Part shown: in pieces, positions 34,571 through 46,796 of the stretch
How the letters are laid out: every line of letters starts with the position of its first letter
How positions within the stretch are numbered: position 1 is the first letter of the stretch
Position numbers and translations under genes: made by a program
Notes under the pieces: generated by a model
The model's database searches: none
What the model saw: the letters and a program-made list of their open reading frames with translations, nothing else
What the model was told of the DNA's origin: nothing
NCBI GenBank assembly: GCA_035610835.1
Contig: CM069442.1
Location: 61,171,431-61,235,430, forward strand
Reading direction: 5' to 3'
Origin: Ophiura sarsii
Lineage: Eukaryota; Echinodermata; Ophiuroidea; Amphilepidida; Ophiuridae
DNA: 64,000 bases

Positions 34571-34850
34571 GGTAAAAATTGCGTTTTTCTTAGTTTCAAA
34601 TATCAATGATAGTAAAACTACTCATAAAACATTGACTACAGTGCTTTTTGGACTGAGAAATTGTGTGTCCGTGCGAAATTTTTTGACGTGCGAAATTTGT
34701 TGACTTCTACCCCCCCCCCCCCCCACACTTACGTGAAATTCACGAGGTGACTGACTTGGAAAAAATTTGGGGCAACCTTTACGAAAATTTTAGGTGAAAA
34801 CGCCCCCCCCCCCCCCCCCCCCCCCCTTGGGCAAAAGTGTCTTACGGGGA
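34490..34850 (-). mobile_element. Inverted fragment of the CAGTGGCGTAGC hAT-MITE family
   Basis: In reverse orientation it shows the family body: poly-C, ACGTGAAATTCACGAG, GGGGCAACCTTTACGAAAAT. It includes G, C and T homopolymers. Termini were not resolved. Confidence 0.5.
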
Positions 34851-35115
34851 TGGACGGGATGTTGAAGAGCTAATAATACAGCATGGAGGGAGGCCTTCAT
34901 TTTGGGAGGAAAACTCACCCAATAACAAAACATTCGGACCTCTATAATAAGACTTGTATGCTTCAACACGTGTCATGTCATTTGAAAAAGTCAACAGTTT
35001 CTATAGTGGAACCACTGATTAGAAGTGATATTATCATGATATTCGAATTGTAAACATATGGTAAAGGGTTTTTAGACCCTAAAAGAAATATCTTTCAAAT
35101 CAGAGAAAAACTTAC

Positions 35116-35734
35116 AATTCAGATAGCACCATCTCGCAGAATTCGATAAGCTCTTGACGATGGTCATCGTTGTTAAATATGTCTATACCATGACTAAGCA
35201 AACCTTCTCCGGATCAAAATCTCCGGATGATTCTGCATTATGACCTTTTTCAGATGAGCCAAGGTATGAGCTAACATTTCTGATTTCCTCATGGCAGAAA
35301 TTATTTTCCTGAGTAGAGTGACTGTCTGCAGTGACATCGTCCAAAGTCTCCTCGGTGGGCGATTGAGCACGTCGTTTCTTAGAAGGACTTGGTCCAACGC
35401 TAACGGCAACGCTTTCATCATCATGGTCCTTAATACCTGGATTCCTCTTAGGATTCCTCTCTATATGGCCACTTTCCGGGCCATAGACTTCATGGACATC
35501 GTTTGGATTTTCGGCATCGACATTGTCAGCAGATGGTGACGTTGCTGTTGTTGTTGGTGGTGGTGGAATTGCAATTGTACATTTTGCTACGCTCGAACAA
35601 CTTGGCGAAAGTTCAGTTTTAGACGGTTTTGTTACTTTGTGTGGCTTGCTGGTGAAAATATCCTCTTCTTGGCAATCTTCACCATCTGTGTGGGCATCTA
35701 AGACCCTGTTACATTCAGTGACTGCGTCGCTCAT
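35116..35734 (-). pseudogene. Divergent paralogue of the 38546 gene, exon 1 (frame broken)
   Basis: An ATG at 35734 opens a 183-codon frame that ends at TAG near 35183. It is acidic and Ser/Pro-rich with a KKRR basic cluster (nuclear-localisation-like). The conserved motif shared with exon 1 of the 38546 gene (DIFN-DD-RQELI-C-E) follows immediately, but in another frame, at about 35116-35200. It is followed by a GTAAGT donor in the same phase (2) as the other gene. The two share 15 of 23 residues in the motif, plus an upstream HEEIRN/REEIRN match. A one- or two-base indel near 35195-35215 explains the break. This is either a recent pseudogene or a sequence error; the second exon was not found. 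Confidence 0.6.
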
Positions 35735-36225
35735 GTCTAGATAATAAAGTCAAAATATTCAGTCTTCAAACACTGCAAAGTTCTTGCATTTCTATCAATC
35801 AACTGCCATTCTTGTACAGAAGGCCCACAATTCGACCGAGCAATATTATAAGCCTACACAGTACAAACACGAAAAGAATGCAAAGTTGACGAATTGTTTT
35901 GAATTTACGCGCGGTTTGACGTTATCTTCTCTCGCGCGTTCAAAAGCGAAAAGTCATGGAACTGCGTCAATTTGCGTTGCCACGCTGTAAAGTTTACACG
36001 CAATCGCGATGGTTCACTCTTTTAACGCACACCATGCACGCATTTTTTCTCACGGTCCAATTTGTTGAGAGTTTGTATCACTTTTCCTGCCTATTTATTG
36101 TATTCAATTCTAGCATTACGGACCATTACGGCTTTGTTATCATCGGTTATTAAATTTGAAGGAAAGAAGAAGCGAGTAAGCCAGTTCCCTCCCTGGTCCC
36201 ATCAAAGGATCGATCGTAGGGTTGA

Positions 36226-36599
36226 CCGGGCAGCGTGTTGGCGCAGCGGTATCGTTCCCTCGCCTTGCACCAATGAAACCCGGGTCAATTCTGTGCACCA
36301 CCGTATTGGTTTATCACGATCCAATGATCCATGCACGCTTTCGCAGGTTTTCTCCGGGTATACTCCGGTTTCCTCCTGCTTTCAAAATCAGTGATCAGTT
36401 GTTTCGGGTATAAAAAAAACCACTGCATTGAAAAATGGTGGATGTTACAATCTAAGTGCGGATAGGTTTGCGCCTGAATTGGCTGCACCCTAGTTGATGC
36501 GATCTGATTCTGATGATTCACCAGCAGCGAAATGACAGCTCTTTGAACCCTTTGGAAAAGGCGCTATATAAATCCAGTTATTATTATTATTATTATTAT
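36226..36599 (+). repeat. tRNA-derived SINE with (TTA)n tail
   Basis: The head contains a tRNA-like A-box (GTTGGCGCAGCGGTATCG) and a B-box-like segment (GGGTCAATTC). The middle has the CGCAGGTTTTCTCCGGGTAT and CTCCGGTTTCCTCC motif found in a conserved central domain of widely distributed animal SINEs. The 3' end is CTTTGGAAAAGGCGCTATAT followed by a LINE-like (TTA)n tail. It lies between the two divergent paralogous genes. Confidence 0.75.
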
Positions 36600-36726
36600 C
36601 CACTTACTTTTCATTAATTTGATGACCCCCCCCCCCCTTCCCCAAATAGGCGCGGCAGCATAAATTAGAGAGAAAGCCATTATGCCTTGAAATGTCCAAA
36701 CGTTTTTCGTAGGGCCACAGGTCAAA

Positions 36727-37090
36727 CAGTGCGTAGCTGGGATTTTTTTCAGGGGGGGGGGGGGGGCAAGATTTCTGAAATTTTCGTAAAAGGTTGCCCC
36801 AAATTATTTCCCAGTCACCAACTCGTGAATTTCACGTAAGTGGGGGGGGGGGGGGGGGGGGGGGTTCAAAAAAATTCGCACTATTTTGTACTATTTTGCC
36901 TTTGTTGACTATTTGAGCTGAATATACCCATATATAACCCCGCCATCTCGGTCTTTTATCATTATTTTCCTATTTTTCCTCCTTTTTATTTTTTTTAGAG
37001 GGGCTGGGGGTGGGGGCACAAATGGCTTTTTGTTGCCAGGGGGGGCATTTCCCCCCCCCCCCCCCCCCCCCCCCCTGAGCTACGCCACTG
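36727..37090. mobile_element. hAT-type MITE (TSD GGTCAAAC)
   Basis: The ends are (C)AGTGCGTAGCTGGG and CTGAGCTACGCCACTG inverted, and GGTCAAA(C) flanks both sides (36720-36727 and 37091-37098, with one C shared at the left border). It contains two long G tracts, one C tract and GTGAATTTCACGTAAG. Related copies: 18964, 26110-26458, 34490-34850 and 40427-42084. Confidence 0.75.
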
Positions 37091-37186
37091 GGTCAAACCC
37101 ACTAAAAATCAAATATCTTACGAGCGGCCCATTATCTTCATTATATCATAGAACTTTTAGAAGTAGGCTACACTTCCATGATTATA

Positions 37187-37874
37187 CAGTGTCCCCAAAA
37201 AACCCGTGCACGTGTTTACTCAACTTATTGATCACGAAGTTCTAAATTTTGTGTAAGATTTTTATACATCGTGAAAGAATAAATGCTTGGCTTTCAGATG
37301 CCGTTTATTTCATCTAATTTGGTTTTGTCAATACTGAGATATGACCAATTAACTAAAGCTATACCTAAAATCGCCGTTGTGCCACTTTACAATTTAAAAT
37401 TAATAGAAAGGTTTACTGCGGAGATACAAATCTTCCCCTGTTCGAGAGGTCTTAGCAAATGTTATGCAACCAAAACTTTTGTATATTGTCATTGAATAGG
37501 TTTAAATAATAGAATTAGGGTCTGTGTATATAGCTAACAGAACTGGTTTGTTTTAAAAATTTAAATCAGACCGAATGCCGCCCCTCCCCCCAATGTCTCA
37601 AAACGGATTGATGCCCATTTGGCATGATTGGAAGAACAAGTACGTATCGGTTTGACACTTTTGTAAGCATTATTTCTGTAAAAGTGGCACAACATAAGGT
37701 AGCTTTAGTTAATTGGGCATATCTCAGGATTGACAAAACCAAAATCAGATGAAACAATCGGCGTCTGAAAGCCATTATGGTCTTTCAAGATGTACAAAAA
37801 TGTTACACCACGTTTAAAAACTTCGTGGTCAATAAATTGGGTAAACACGTGCACGGTTTTTTTGGGACCCCCTG
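37187..37874. mobile_element. Foldback mariner-type MITE
   Basis: The left end is CAGTGTCCCCAAAAAACCCG after TA (37185-37186). The right end is its inverted near-copy (CGGTTTTTTTGGGACCCCCTG), where the flanking TA has mutated. The arms, more than 200 bp each, are inverted copies of each other (GTAAACACGTGCACG, AATTAACTAAAGCT). Confidence 0.7.
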
Positions 37875-38545
37875 AGGATGTGAGGAGCCGTTTGCTTTGA
37901 AGTAAAACATTTTGACTACATGTACTTGGCCCTGACATGCTTAAGGCTTTCTATCACTTGAACCCTAACACCAAATAACTTTCGGACCAATAGGCCTATT
38001 ATATAATCCTTACTTAAAACTTCAGTTTCGAAATTTAATTCTTGTAAAGAAAAAATGGGATTCGATTTAAAACCTACGGGAAAATAAGCTCTCCATGGCC
38101 TCTTTCGAATTACATTTAACATTTAAATTTCAATTCAAAGCATCAATGATCTAAAATAAAAATCGTTCGTACTCGATAGCCTATAAACTTCCATTGACGG
38201 AGAAATGACTCTTCATAATTAAATAAACAAAACGAAACTTGAACTATTGGAAAAACCCGATGCTCTTGCGTGTAACAGGGTCGTGCGCTGCCGTGTAGGT
38301 GCGCGCCAGCTCGTCAGGCGTGCTCGCGTGCAGGTTTTTGCGTGGGATGCGCCTCTGTATGCGTAAATCTAAATGCGAGCACAACGCGCAGTGGCGCGGG
38401 ATTTTTAAATTTCAAATACGTATGATTTTTAACGACCTCAATGCATTTACCGTCAGCGTTTGAACCGAGCACCGCACTTTATCACACATTCCGGCCTGAA
38501 TATTCAACTTAACTTTGCTGGCTATCAGTTTAATACCGTGCAAGC
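37875..38545. other. Upstream region of the gene at 38546
   Basis: This probably contains the promoter and 5' UTR. A GC-richer, CpG-containing patch lies at 38265-38400. No specific element can be called. Confidence 0.3.
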
Positions 38546-41500
38546 ATGTTTGTTAAATTAGATTCGTGCTCTTCTAACCGTCCCGGTATTGGTAAAAATG
38601 ATGACAACTTCGATAGGATACACAGCAGAGAGGAAATCCGAAATGATACAGGGAAACGTCATCACGTTGTGTCTTTCGACCAAAATCAAACTAAACGTCG
38701 ACGTCTTGAATTAGGTGCAGATGGGATGGAGCCTTCAACAACCATGGTCAATGTCAAACGAGCAGTGAACTATGATGAACCACTTGGATTTCTTGAAGGA
38801 CATGATTTCGATATTTTCAACACCGATGACGACAGACAAGAGCTTATTGATTATTGCGAGAAGATGTTGGAAGAATGGTAAGTAGGCCTAGGCCTAGCCC
38901 TATGGCAGGCGGCGGGCTATGCTAGGCCCTAAGGTAGAACGTACACAGCAAATGTTGTTTAGGCCTACAAGTTTTAAACAACTAGGGTTGTTCAAGAACC
39001 CTGCTTAGACAACTGGCGACTCGCAAGTCGGGAGTGTGCAGGGTAGGCCTACAAAGTTGACTAACACAGTGTCCGTCCGAGTTAGGGAAAAGGAAATAAG
39101 TACCCACAGTTGCCCAAAAATGAGAAAATTCAGCACAGTTCCATGAATTTGGAGGGATTTGCGCATTTGCGTGCAACTTCGTTCGAAACTGTCGGCAACT
39201 GTAAGCAATTTTCCGTTCAGACCTTTACGCGTAGGCCTAGCTAGTGGTACACTAGGGACATTATATACAGCGCCTCCAAGTGACCGCATTTAACTATTGA
39301 ACCAAATCATCCATGACTAAATTTTCCAAATACCAGAAGGCCAATAATAAAATATTGCTTGGTTGTAACCCTATTCATAGTCAAATTACCCGCTCATGCT
39401 TAACCGATGAACATATACCTGTATTGTATCAGTGCAGTAGTGGCGCCGGATTTGACTGCAGATAGATCAGTGTGCAATGAAGGCATTCATGTGTAGTAGC
39501 GTGTGAGATGCTAAGATGACGTGAGTTCAAACACCGATAATTAGCCGTTGATGGGCAGAGTGTCGATTGGGAAATGTGTTGAAACTCTTTGTTGTTGTAT
39601 TAGTTTGTTTCTTTATTGACATCATTGTTCATGGGCCTATGGTGAGCGTGTGAACTCACTAAAAATGTTTTAGATATGACCAAATATAAGGACTGACCGG
39701 GGACAACTTACTTATTTATATTTTGGGACTTAAGGGAGCATTGATATTAGACGATTTATAGAATCAATTTCAATAAGTAAGCTATCAAAATGTTCCTTGA
39801 TGTATAAATAAGTATTATGGACGAAATCATTCTCTTTAATGCACAAATTACAGAGAAATCTTGAAATGAAAGTTGCAAACATTTTAATTTTTGTTGAATT
39901 TTTTGCGACACGTTAATTTTCACTCATCTGTATCGATCTGCTATGTTGCAGGGGAATGACATTTGGCTCTCATCTCATCCATAATAGTGGTTTGACTAAT
40001 ATTCATTACATCCATACCATTACACAACAAATTTGATTTGTCAATTTTCTAATATATTGACTCCCAATAGTTCGTTTTAGACAATTGACATCAGGGCCAG
40101 CGACCATTGATGTTTAGCCGTGGTTCGATTCCTATTGTTTAGCTGGTCGCTAGTGGGCGCTGCATTTGATATCCGTTATATGCTTGCGGTAGCACTTGTG
40201 AGCTAGGCCTATTCCAGTAAAATAATTTGGGGGCAAACATTTCGCAACATTCTGCAATTTTCGTTACATTTGTCGCAGGTTTCTGTGTATTTTCTCTATC
40301 TTCATTTTTCTCTTTACAATGTGAATGACATAGCCTAGGCCTAATTGGTCCTAGTTTAATTAGGGGATCTTTCCCCCATCTTTCCCCGATCTTTCATGCC
40401 TTAAAATAATTATAGGCTAAATCCCTCAGGCGCGTAGCCAGCATTGTCATTCCGGGGGGGGGGGGGGGGGGGGCAAACATCAATATCGTCCCTATTTTTA
40501 AGCACTTTCGTAAAAGGTTGCCCCAATTTTTTTTCTAGTCACTTACCTCGTGAATTTCACGTAGGCCTAAGTGTGGGGGGGGGGGGGGGGGGGGTGAGGT
40601 CAAAATAAAAAATTTCGCACGGTCCAAAAAAGCTCAAAAAGAATTGCACAGTCAAACAAATTCGCACAGTAAATGTACTACATGAACAATTTCTCGTCCC
40701 CATTTTCCCGCTTCTCCCAAGGGCGGAAATCCCGGGGGGGATGGGGGGGATTTATCCCCCCCACTTTTTGACCTGGGGGGGATGGTCAATGTAATCATCC
40801 CCCCCTGATTTTTCACATCTACCACAAAAAAAAAGGAAAAAAGGGGGGGAAAAGGAAAAAAAGAAAGAAAAAAGGGGAAAAAGGAGGAAAAAAAGGGAAA
40901 AAGAGAGGGAGGGAGGGAGGGAGGGACATAAGAACGTTTGGAGTTTATTGTACGTTGGTTAGGATACATACGCGTATGTACGTTAAGAATCCATCTTTTG
41001 GAGGTAACTAATTTTAATTAGTTAAAACTTCTTTCTGGTATAGGCCTATCTGCCTATTTAAAAGCCAATATTGATCAGAAATATAGTGATTGCTTTTCAA
41101 TAAAATATTGGTCAAAAGTATACCAGATCGCACGAAATGAGTTTGAAAATTGAAAAAAATTCTACTTCATAGGGGGGCATATCCCCCACCCGACCCTCAG
41201 ACGCCCCGTTGGAGCTTTTAAACCATCTATACTAAAATCAAGAATATATCAGTATAAAAAATGCTCAACTTCTTTTGTTCATTGATAAAAAACAAAATAT
41301 TTATTGAAAATGAAGCGATGGCTTTTCAATACAATATTGGTCAAAAGTATACACCTGATCGCACCAAATGAGTTTGAAAATTGAACTTTTTTCTACTTCT
41401 GAGGTGGGCACATCCCCCCTCAGACTCCCCCTGTTGGAGCTTTTAAACCATCTATACTAAAATCAAGAATATATCACTTATCAGTATAAAAAATGCTCAA

Positions 41501-44500
41501 CTTTCTTTTGTTCATTGATAAAAAACACAATATTTATTGAAAATGAAGCGATGGCTTTTCAATACAATATTCGTCAAAAGTATACACCAGATCGCACCAA
41601 ATGAGTTTGAAAATTGAATTTTTTTCTACTTCTGAGGGGGGGCACATCCCCCCCTCAGACTCCCCCCCTGTTGGAGCTTTTAAACCATCTATACTAAAAT
41701 CAAGAATATATCAGTATAAAAAATGCTCAACTTTCTTTTGTTCATTGATAAAAAACAAAATATTTATTGAAAATGAAGCGATGGCTTTTCAATACAATAT
41801 TCGTCAAAAGTATACACCAGATCGCACCAAATGAGTTTGAAAATTGAAATTTTTTTCTACTTATGAGGGGGGCACATCCCCCCTCAGACTCCCCCCTGTC
41901 CGAGCATAGCTCGGAGTGCGGTGCTGCGCACCGCCTGGATGGTACCAGCTAAATTTAATTTTTTAGGGGCAAAACTTATCATCCCCCCCACACCTAACAA
42001 GAAATTTCCGCCCCTGGCTTCTCCGTCCCCATTTTAGGTGTCCGGGGGGGGGGGGGGGGCTTCCCCCCGCTGGCTACGCTACTGGGCTATCTATAGGACT
42101 ATTTCTTGTATCGAAAGCTAAATTGAAAATGATTCAGTATGGTTTTCGCAAGTATATCTATCTATCTAGCCTATTTTACTCCACTGCAGAAGGAAGGCCT
42201 CTTCATCAATTTTCCATTTCACTCTGTCCTGAACTGTCCTTTTCCACGTAACGTTGCCATACTCTGTCGTTTATCCACCGTCTGTTTGGCCTGCCTCTTC
42301 CTCTGGTGAATGCTCTGGGGATCCAGTCTGTTAAATTATGAGTCCATCTGTTGTCTTTCCTCCTGGCTAGATGGCCAGCCCATCTCCATTTTTTTGATTT
42401 TATTTCCAGTATGATGTCCCTCACTTCTGTTTTCTTCCTTAAATCTGTGTTGGTCACCCTGTCCCTTCTTGTAACGCCAATCAATATCCTTTCCATTGCC
42501 CTCTCAGTGAATTTTAACTTCTTCTCCAATCTCTTAGTTGTTGTCCATGTTTCTGAGCCATACTATAGCACTGGGATGATACACTGGTTGAAAAATTGTC
42601 GCTTTAGTGACAATGGTAGCTCTTCATCACGAAAGATAAAGCTGAGCTTACCAAACTTCACCCATGCTAGCTGTATCCTTCTGTTCACTTGCCCAGATAT
42701 ATATAACTGTCCACTCTTTCTATGGTTTTTCCTTGAACTGTTATAGCATAATATTTCAGCTTGTTGCACATCATCACTTTTGTCTTCTTGGTGTTCATGT
42801 TAAGTCCAGCCTTGTTGCTCTCTTCACTCAGTTCTCTGATCATCTTCTGCAATTTCTGGGGCTCATGGTTGAGAAGTAGGATGTCATCTGCAAATCTGAG
42901 ATGGGTAAGGTGTTCACCATCGACTATAACTCCCATACCTTGCCAATCCAGGTTTCTGAAAACATCCTCCATGGCTGCAGTGAATAGCTTTGGGGAGATT
43001 GGATCACCTTGTCTCACACCTTTCAGAATTTTGAAGGCTTCGGTTGTGGTGCTCTCTAGGTGGATTCTAGCACTTGGATCCTTATAGATTGCCTTAATTA
43101 GGCGGATGTACTTTTCATCACTGACCTGCTTTTCCAGCGCATTTAATAGAGACTGGTGGTCTAGACTGTCAAATGCCTTCTCATAGTCCACAAAACCGAG
43201 ACATAAATTGAAGCGATATTCTTTCGACTTCTCTATAACCTGGCTTAATGTTTGAAGATGGTCTGATGTCCTGAATCTTGCTCTAAAACCTGCTTGTTCT
43301 CTAGGCTGGTTTTCATCAAGCTGTTTCTCAACTCTGGCAAGAATAATTCTTGTAAAGACTTTGTACATGTGAGGCAGCAGGCTGATAGGTCTATAGTTTT
43401 TTATGTCCTTCATATTCCCTTTTTGAACAATATAATAACCTTTGATTCGTTCCACTGGGTAGGCACTTTCTCAAGTTGCATGATCTTGTTGAACAGTTTG
43501 GTTAGGATTGTTACAGTTTCTTCTCCACCTAACTTGAGAATGTCTGATGTTAATTGATCCTTCCCAGGAGCCTTTCCTTTCATCTTGTTTACTGCACTCT
43601 CCACTTCTTCCTTGAGAATAGGTGGAACATTCTCTGCTTTTCTACTCCAGTGTTCGTTCTGTCTCCGGTCTGGTTTGTCTGTGTTGTATAGTTCTCTGTA
43701 GAATTCTTCAATGGTCTTTGTTATTTTTACTTTGTCTGTAACTTCTGATCCATCCTTAGTTTTAATTGCCGCTAGCAGCTTCCTCCCTTCCTCCAATTTC
43801 CTATTGATGATTTTTGGTCCTTTGTTACTTTCTAGTACCTTCCTCACCATTCGCAAGTATCACATTCATTTAAAGGGTGAGTGTGACCCAATCACATTCA
43901 CTTTGCCGACCCCTAGACAGTTAGTGCCGACCCCTAGACCACAAAGACAACAACATAATGCATCACAGTAAGATTTAGTGAATTTCTCTCAGATAGAAAG
44001 AAATATATATAGGCCTAAGCACAATGTATGCACTCCTCTTTTGTCCAAGGTATAACCAAGCCCATATTTTTCTCGTCACACCCGCAATAATATAGGCTCG
44101 GGAGATGTTTCGTTGAGATGCTATACGAGCGGAAAGTAGTCAATTACCTCCGAAAGTGGTTAACTACCCATGACCATGATGACTTTGTATTCTGTTCTAT
44201 GGGATAATTACAGTGAATTGTTGCTTCTAAAATAAGTGCCACTTGAGCAATTTAACTCAAATTTTGTAAGACTATATAGGCCTAAATCCTATAGTCTTAT
44301 GTCGTCCTCATTTAGAACAGTCAATTTTAATTTTAAAAAATTGGCTGAAATCAGGTCATCCTCCTTAATGAATTGCGTGCGAGATTTTGAAATAATCATG
44401 ATCTGAAAAACCAAGCAACAATATGAAACACCATGAGATTTGATGTGTCAAGTGTAATCAATCCAATCAAATAGCCTATCCCATTTTCACGAATACGTTT

Positions 44501-45154
44501 GTATTGAGCTGAATGCTATACAGGGCTTATTAATGGGATTTACATAAACTTTAAGCATTTATAAAGCTACTACAGTAAATAATAAGCAATCAAGCTTCAT
44601 TCATGTTCATCTTTTACCTTCATCGATTTATAAAAGGAAAAGTATACCATTTTTGTACAATTTGTGTACATCCGGATCCGCATTAACATGATTAAAGTCA
44701 CTATAACTAAACAGAAAATATCGTAGTAAATCTCAACAGATTGAAATATTGCTCCCATTTTGTTACTATTTTCTTCATTTTTATCATCATTTACAGCGAT
44801 GATCAGACCCAGCATCATTTCTCTACGCATCCACAGCAACACTATCAGCAGGAAATCATCAGACCAGATTCAACAGGAGATAACGATGCCGACGATAGCC
44901 TTTGCAGTATGGGTCCAAGGAGTTCTTTTGACAAGAGCCTTCGTCGCTCCACCGCCACCGCCGTTGAACTACCACGTTTGAAGTCTGCTTACTATTTCGA
45001 CGGCCAAAGATTCGTCGCTATTCAAGTTGTAATGGACTCGGGAAAATGTCAGCTTGTTTTACCCATAGATCATCCCCACCATCTTGGCGTCCCGGAAGAA
45101 GTGCCCGTCTTCGAGACTATGACGGTTCCTGCTGAGGACTTCATCAAGCATTGA
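38546..45154 (+). CDS. Two-exon gene, unrecognised 229-residue protein
   Basis: Exon 1 is 38546-38877 (ATG, donor AATG|GTAAGT, phase 2) and exon 2 is 44797-45154 (acceptor TTTACAG, stop TGA). The phases join exactly (TG|C). The protein is hydrophilic. It has a basic KRRR cluster (about residue 51), then the conserved block DIFN-DDDRQELI-YCEKMLEE at the end of exon 1. A His/Gln-rich stretch (HHFSTHPQQHYQQ) opens exon 2, and the C-terminal part is better ordered (SAYYFDGQRFVAIQVVMD, CQLVLPIDHPHH). The basic cluster suggests a nuclear protein. I do not recognise the family. A paralogue of exon 1 lies head-to-head at 35734-35116. The 5.9-kb intron contains two hAT elements and a LINE, all non-coding for this gene. 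An additional small exon cannot be excluded. Confidence 0.68.
40427..42084. mobile_element. Outer hAT-MITE of the nested pair
   Basis: The left end CAGGCGCGTAGCCAGC and right end GCTGGCTACGCTACTG are inverted copies, and the interior left part matches the 36727-37090 family (poly-G, GTGAATTTCACGTAG, AAATTCGCAC). It has been split by the satellite-bearing hAT element at 40718-42016. No 8-bp TSD survives around it. Confidence 0.6.
40718..42016. mobile_element. hAT element carrying a 231-bp tandem array (TSD GCTTCTCC)
   Basis: The termini CAAGGGCGGAAAT and CAGGGGCGGAAAT (inverted) are flanked by perfect GCTTCTCC duplications (40710-40717 and 42017-42024). Inside are a G-rich hairpin, a purine tract, and about three and a half tandem copies of a 230-233-bp unit (GCGATGGCTTTTCAATACAA at 41315, 41548 and 41778). 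A second copy is at 32280-33213. It inserted into the outer hAT-MITE at 40427-42084. Confidence 0.85.
42156..43849 (-). mobile_element. 5'-truncated LINE, RT domain (TSD TTCGCAAGTAT)
   Basis: The 11-bp duplication TTCGCAAGTAT flanks the element (42145-42155 and 43850-43860). On the minus strand, frames 43856-43410, 43455-42685, 42769-42563 and 42529-42206 together give a reverse transcriptase: KAPGKDQ, NYRPISLL, YEKAFDSLDHQSL, GVRQGDPISPKLF and the catalytic FADD (RFADDILLL). A C-terminal region with WAGHLARRKDNRW follows. At least three frame breaks inactivate it. The endonuclease domain is missing through 5' truncation. The 3' tail is a short TAGA-type microsatellite. The family differs clearly from the LINE at 22816. 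It lies in the intron of the gene at 38546. Confidence 0.88.
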
Positions 45155-46796
45155 CTTGGCCGGCTGGGTAAGCCTGCCAGGATAGTATCTCTTTCTGCAG
45201 GTTATGCCTCTATACTCTCTCTGCATGCTGAATGTTCTGAGTGCATGATCATGGTGATGATGGATGCGAGTCTCGCGCTCACATGGATGAGCTTCACGCC
45301 GCCGCTGCTTCGCGTTTTCACCGACTCTTCCTTTAAACATGTACTTAGATCAGAGAGATGTTAATATTACACCTCCCTGCTTAGATGATCAAAGACCAGA
45401 GCAGGACAATAAGATTGTTTGAACTCGCCACAAATCTGAAAGCTGGAACACCCAGTCAATAAAGGACACCGCCCGATTCTTTAACTCACTGTATCATCAA
45501 TATGTCGGATTATTACTTTGGATCTTAACATTTAAATAGTGACTATTTATCTATTTTAAAATATATTTATACACAGATGCTCAATTTTGATATTGAAGGG
45601 CTCTTTTTATGCAGTTTTTTCAAAACTATTTTTGTAATGCCATGAATGGTTGGTTTGCAATTTAGACCTATCTTCTATCGAATTTGAAGAGATGATAACA
45701 TATTTTATACTTACTTCTTTCCACGAAAAGATAATTTATGAGAATAATGATTTTTTATCAACTTCTTGTGCAATATAGACTTGATTATTATCAGGGCCAA
45801 TATGGCACTCCTTGGGTGTCTTGATTCGTCCTCAATATGTCTTCACACGTTTTAAGATGGCAGGTATCTTTAATATGAAATGATTATTTATGGTATATTC
45901 AAAATAAATATGTATATAACATAACATTTGACTATTACATTGCTACTGCTTTCAATAGATAAGGTTGTAGCTTGTCTTTTATGAAAATCTTGACTGGCTC
46001 CAATTGCTACAGGGTAAATCAATAAAATGCTAAATAAGATTCTTTTTGGAACACACTGTACATGCAATCCTTTATTTACATTATAACTGCAGAGATTTTG
46101 TTATGCTTAATCTGAATACGATAAAAGTTTCATGCAAAACAATTTATTGGTTTTTGAACTGAATCAATTCAAAATCAGCCTATTCACAACTAATATACCT
46201 AGGCCTATATGAATCTAAAGGAAAAAAGAAATTGCCTTTTTATGCTAAAATTGTCATTTTTTCTTCTTATTTTATATAAATAGATTTTTTGGGGGTGGGG
46301 GAGGGAAAGGGGGGGGGGGGGGTGGTTGACCATTTGCTTTTACTTGGGATGTTAGGGTGTGTTAAAATAGGATTGCATTTTTATTGATACATCCTGTAGA
46401 CAAAAGCCCCTCTGAACTTGTAAGCATACCATCAGCAGTACAAGTGCATCAAACTATTCATTCCATGGTAAACAAGACACAGACTGCTTTGACCAGATGC
46501 ATCATGGGAGAAATTGTCAAGTTATTTGAGACACATAAATAGAAACATTCTATTATACGTCCATGGTATATCCTAGATATTGAAGGATGCACTTGCAGTA
46601 CATGTACAAAATACAATGAGACCATTCCAATACACTCAGCATTATTTTCATTCGCTGTCTGGATTCCTTTCCAAGTTTAATTAGTGTAATTGAATTACAG
46701 TAACTATTTCAATCCCAATACTTGGATAATAATGTTGCGGAATTCTAGTTGTTGCTACAAGTTTGGTCACCAGAAAAATAACCGAAAGTGAAAGTT
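45155..46796. other. Downstream region of the gene ending at 45154
   Basis: The first part is presumably 3' UTR; AATAAA-like strings occur (for example about 45904). A poly-G tract lies near 46310. No other gene or element is recognised. Confidence 0.3.

Noticed and set aside
40427..42084. 8-bp target duplication for the outer hAT-MITE
   Set aside because: The flanks AAATCCCT and GGCTATCT do not match; the TIRs are clear but the duplication is lost or the borders are shifted.
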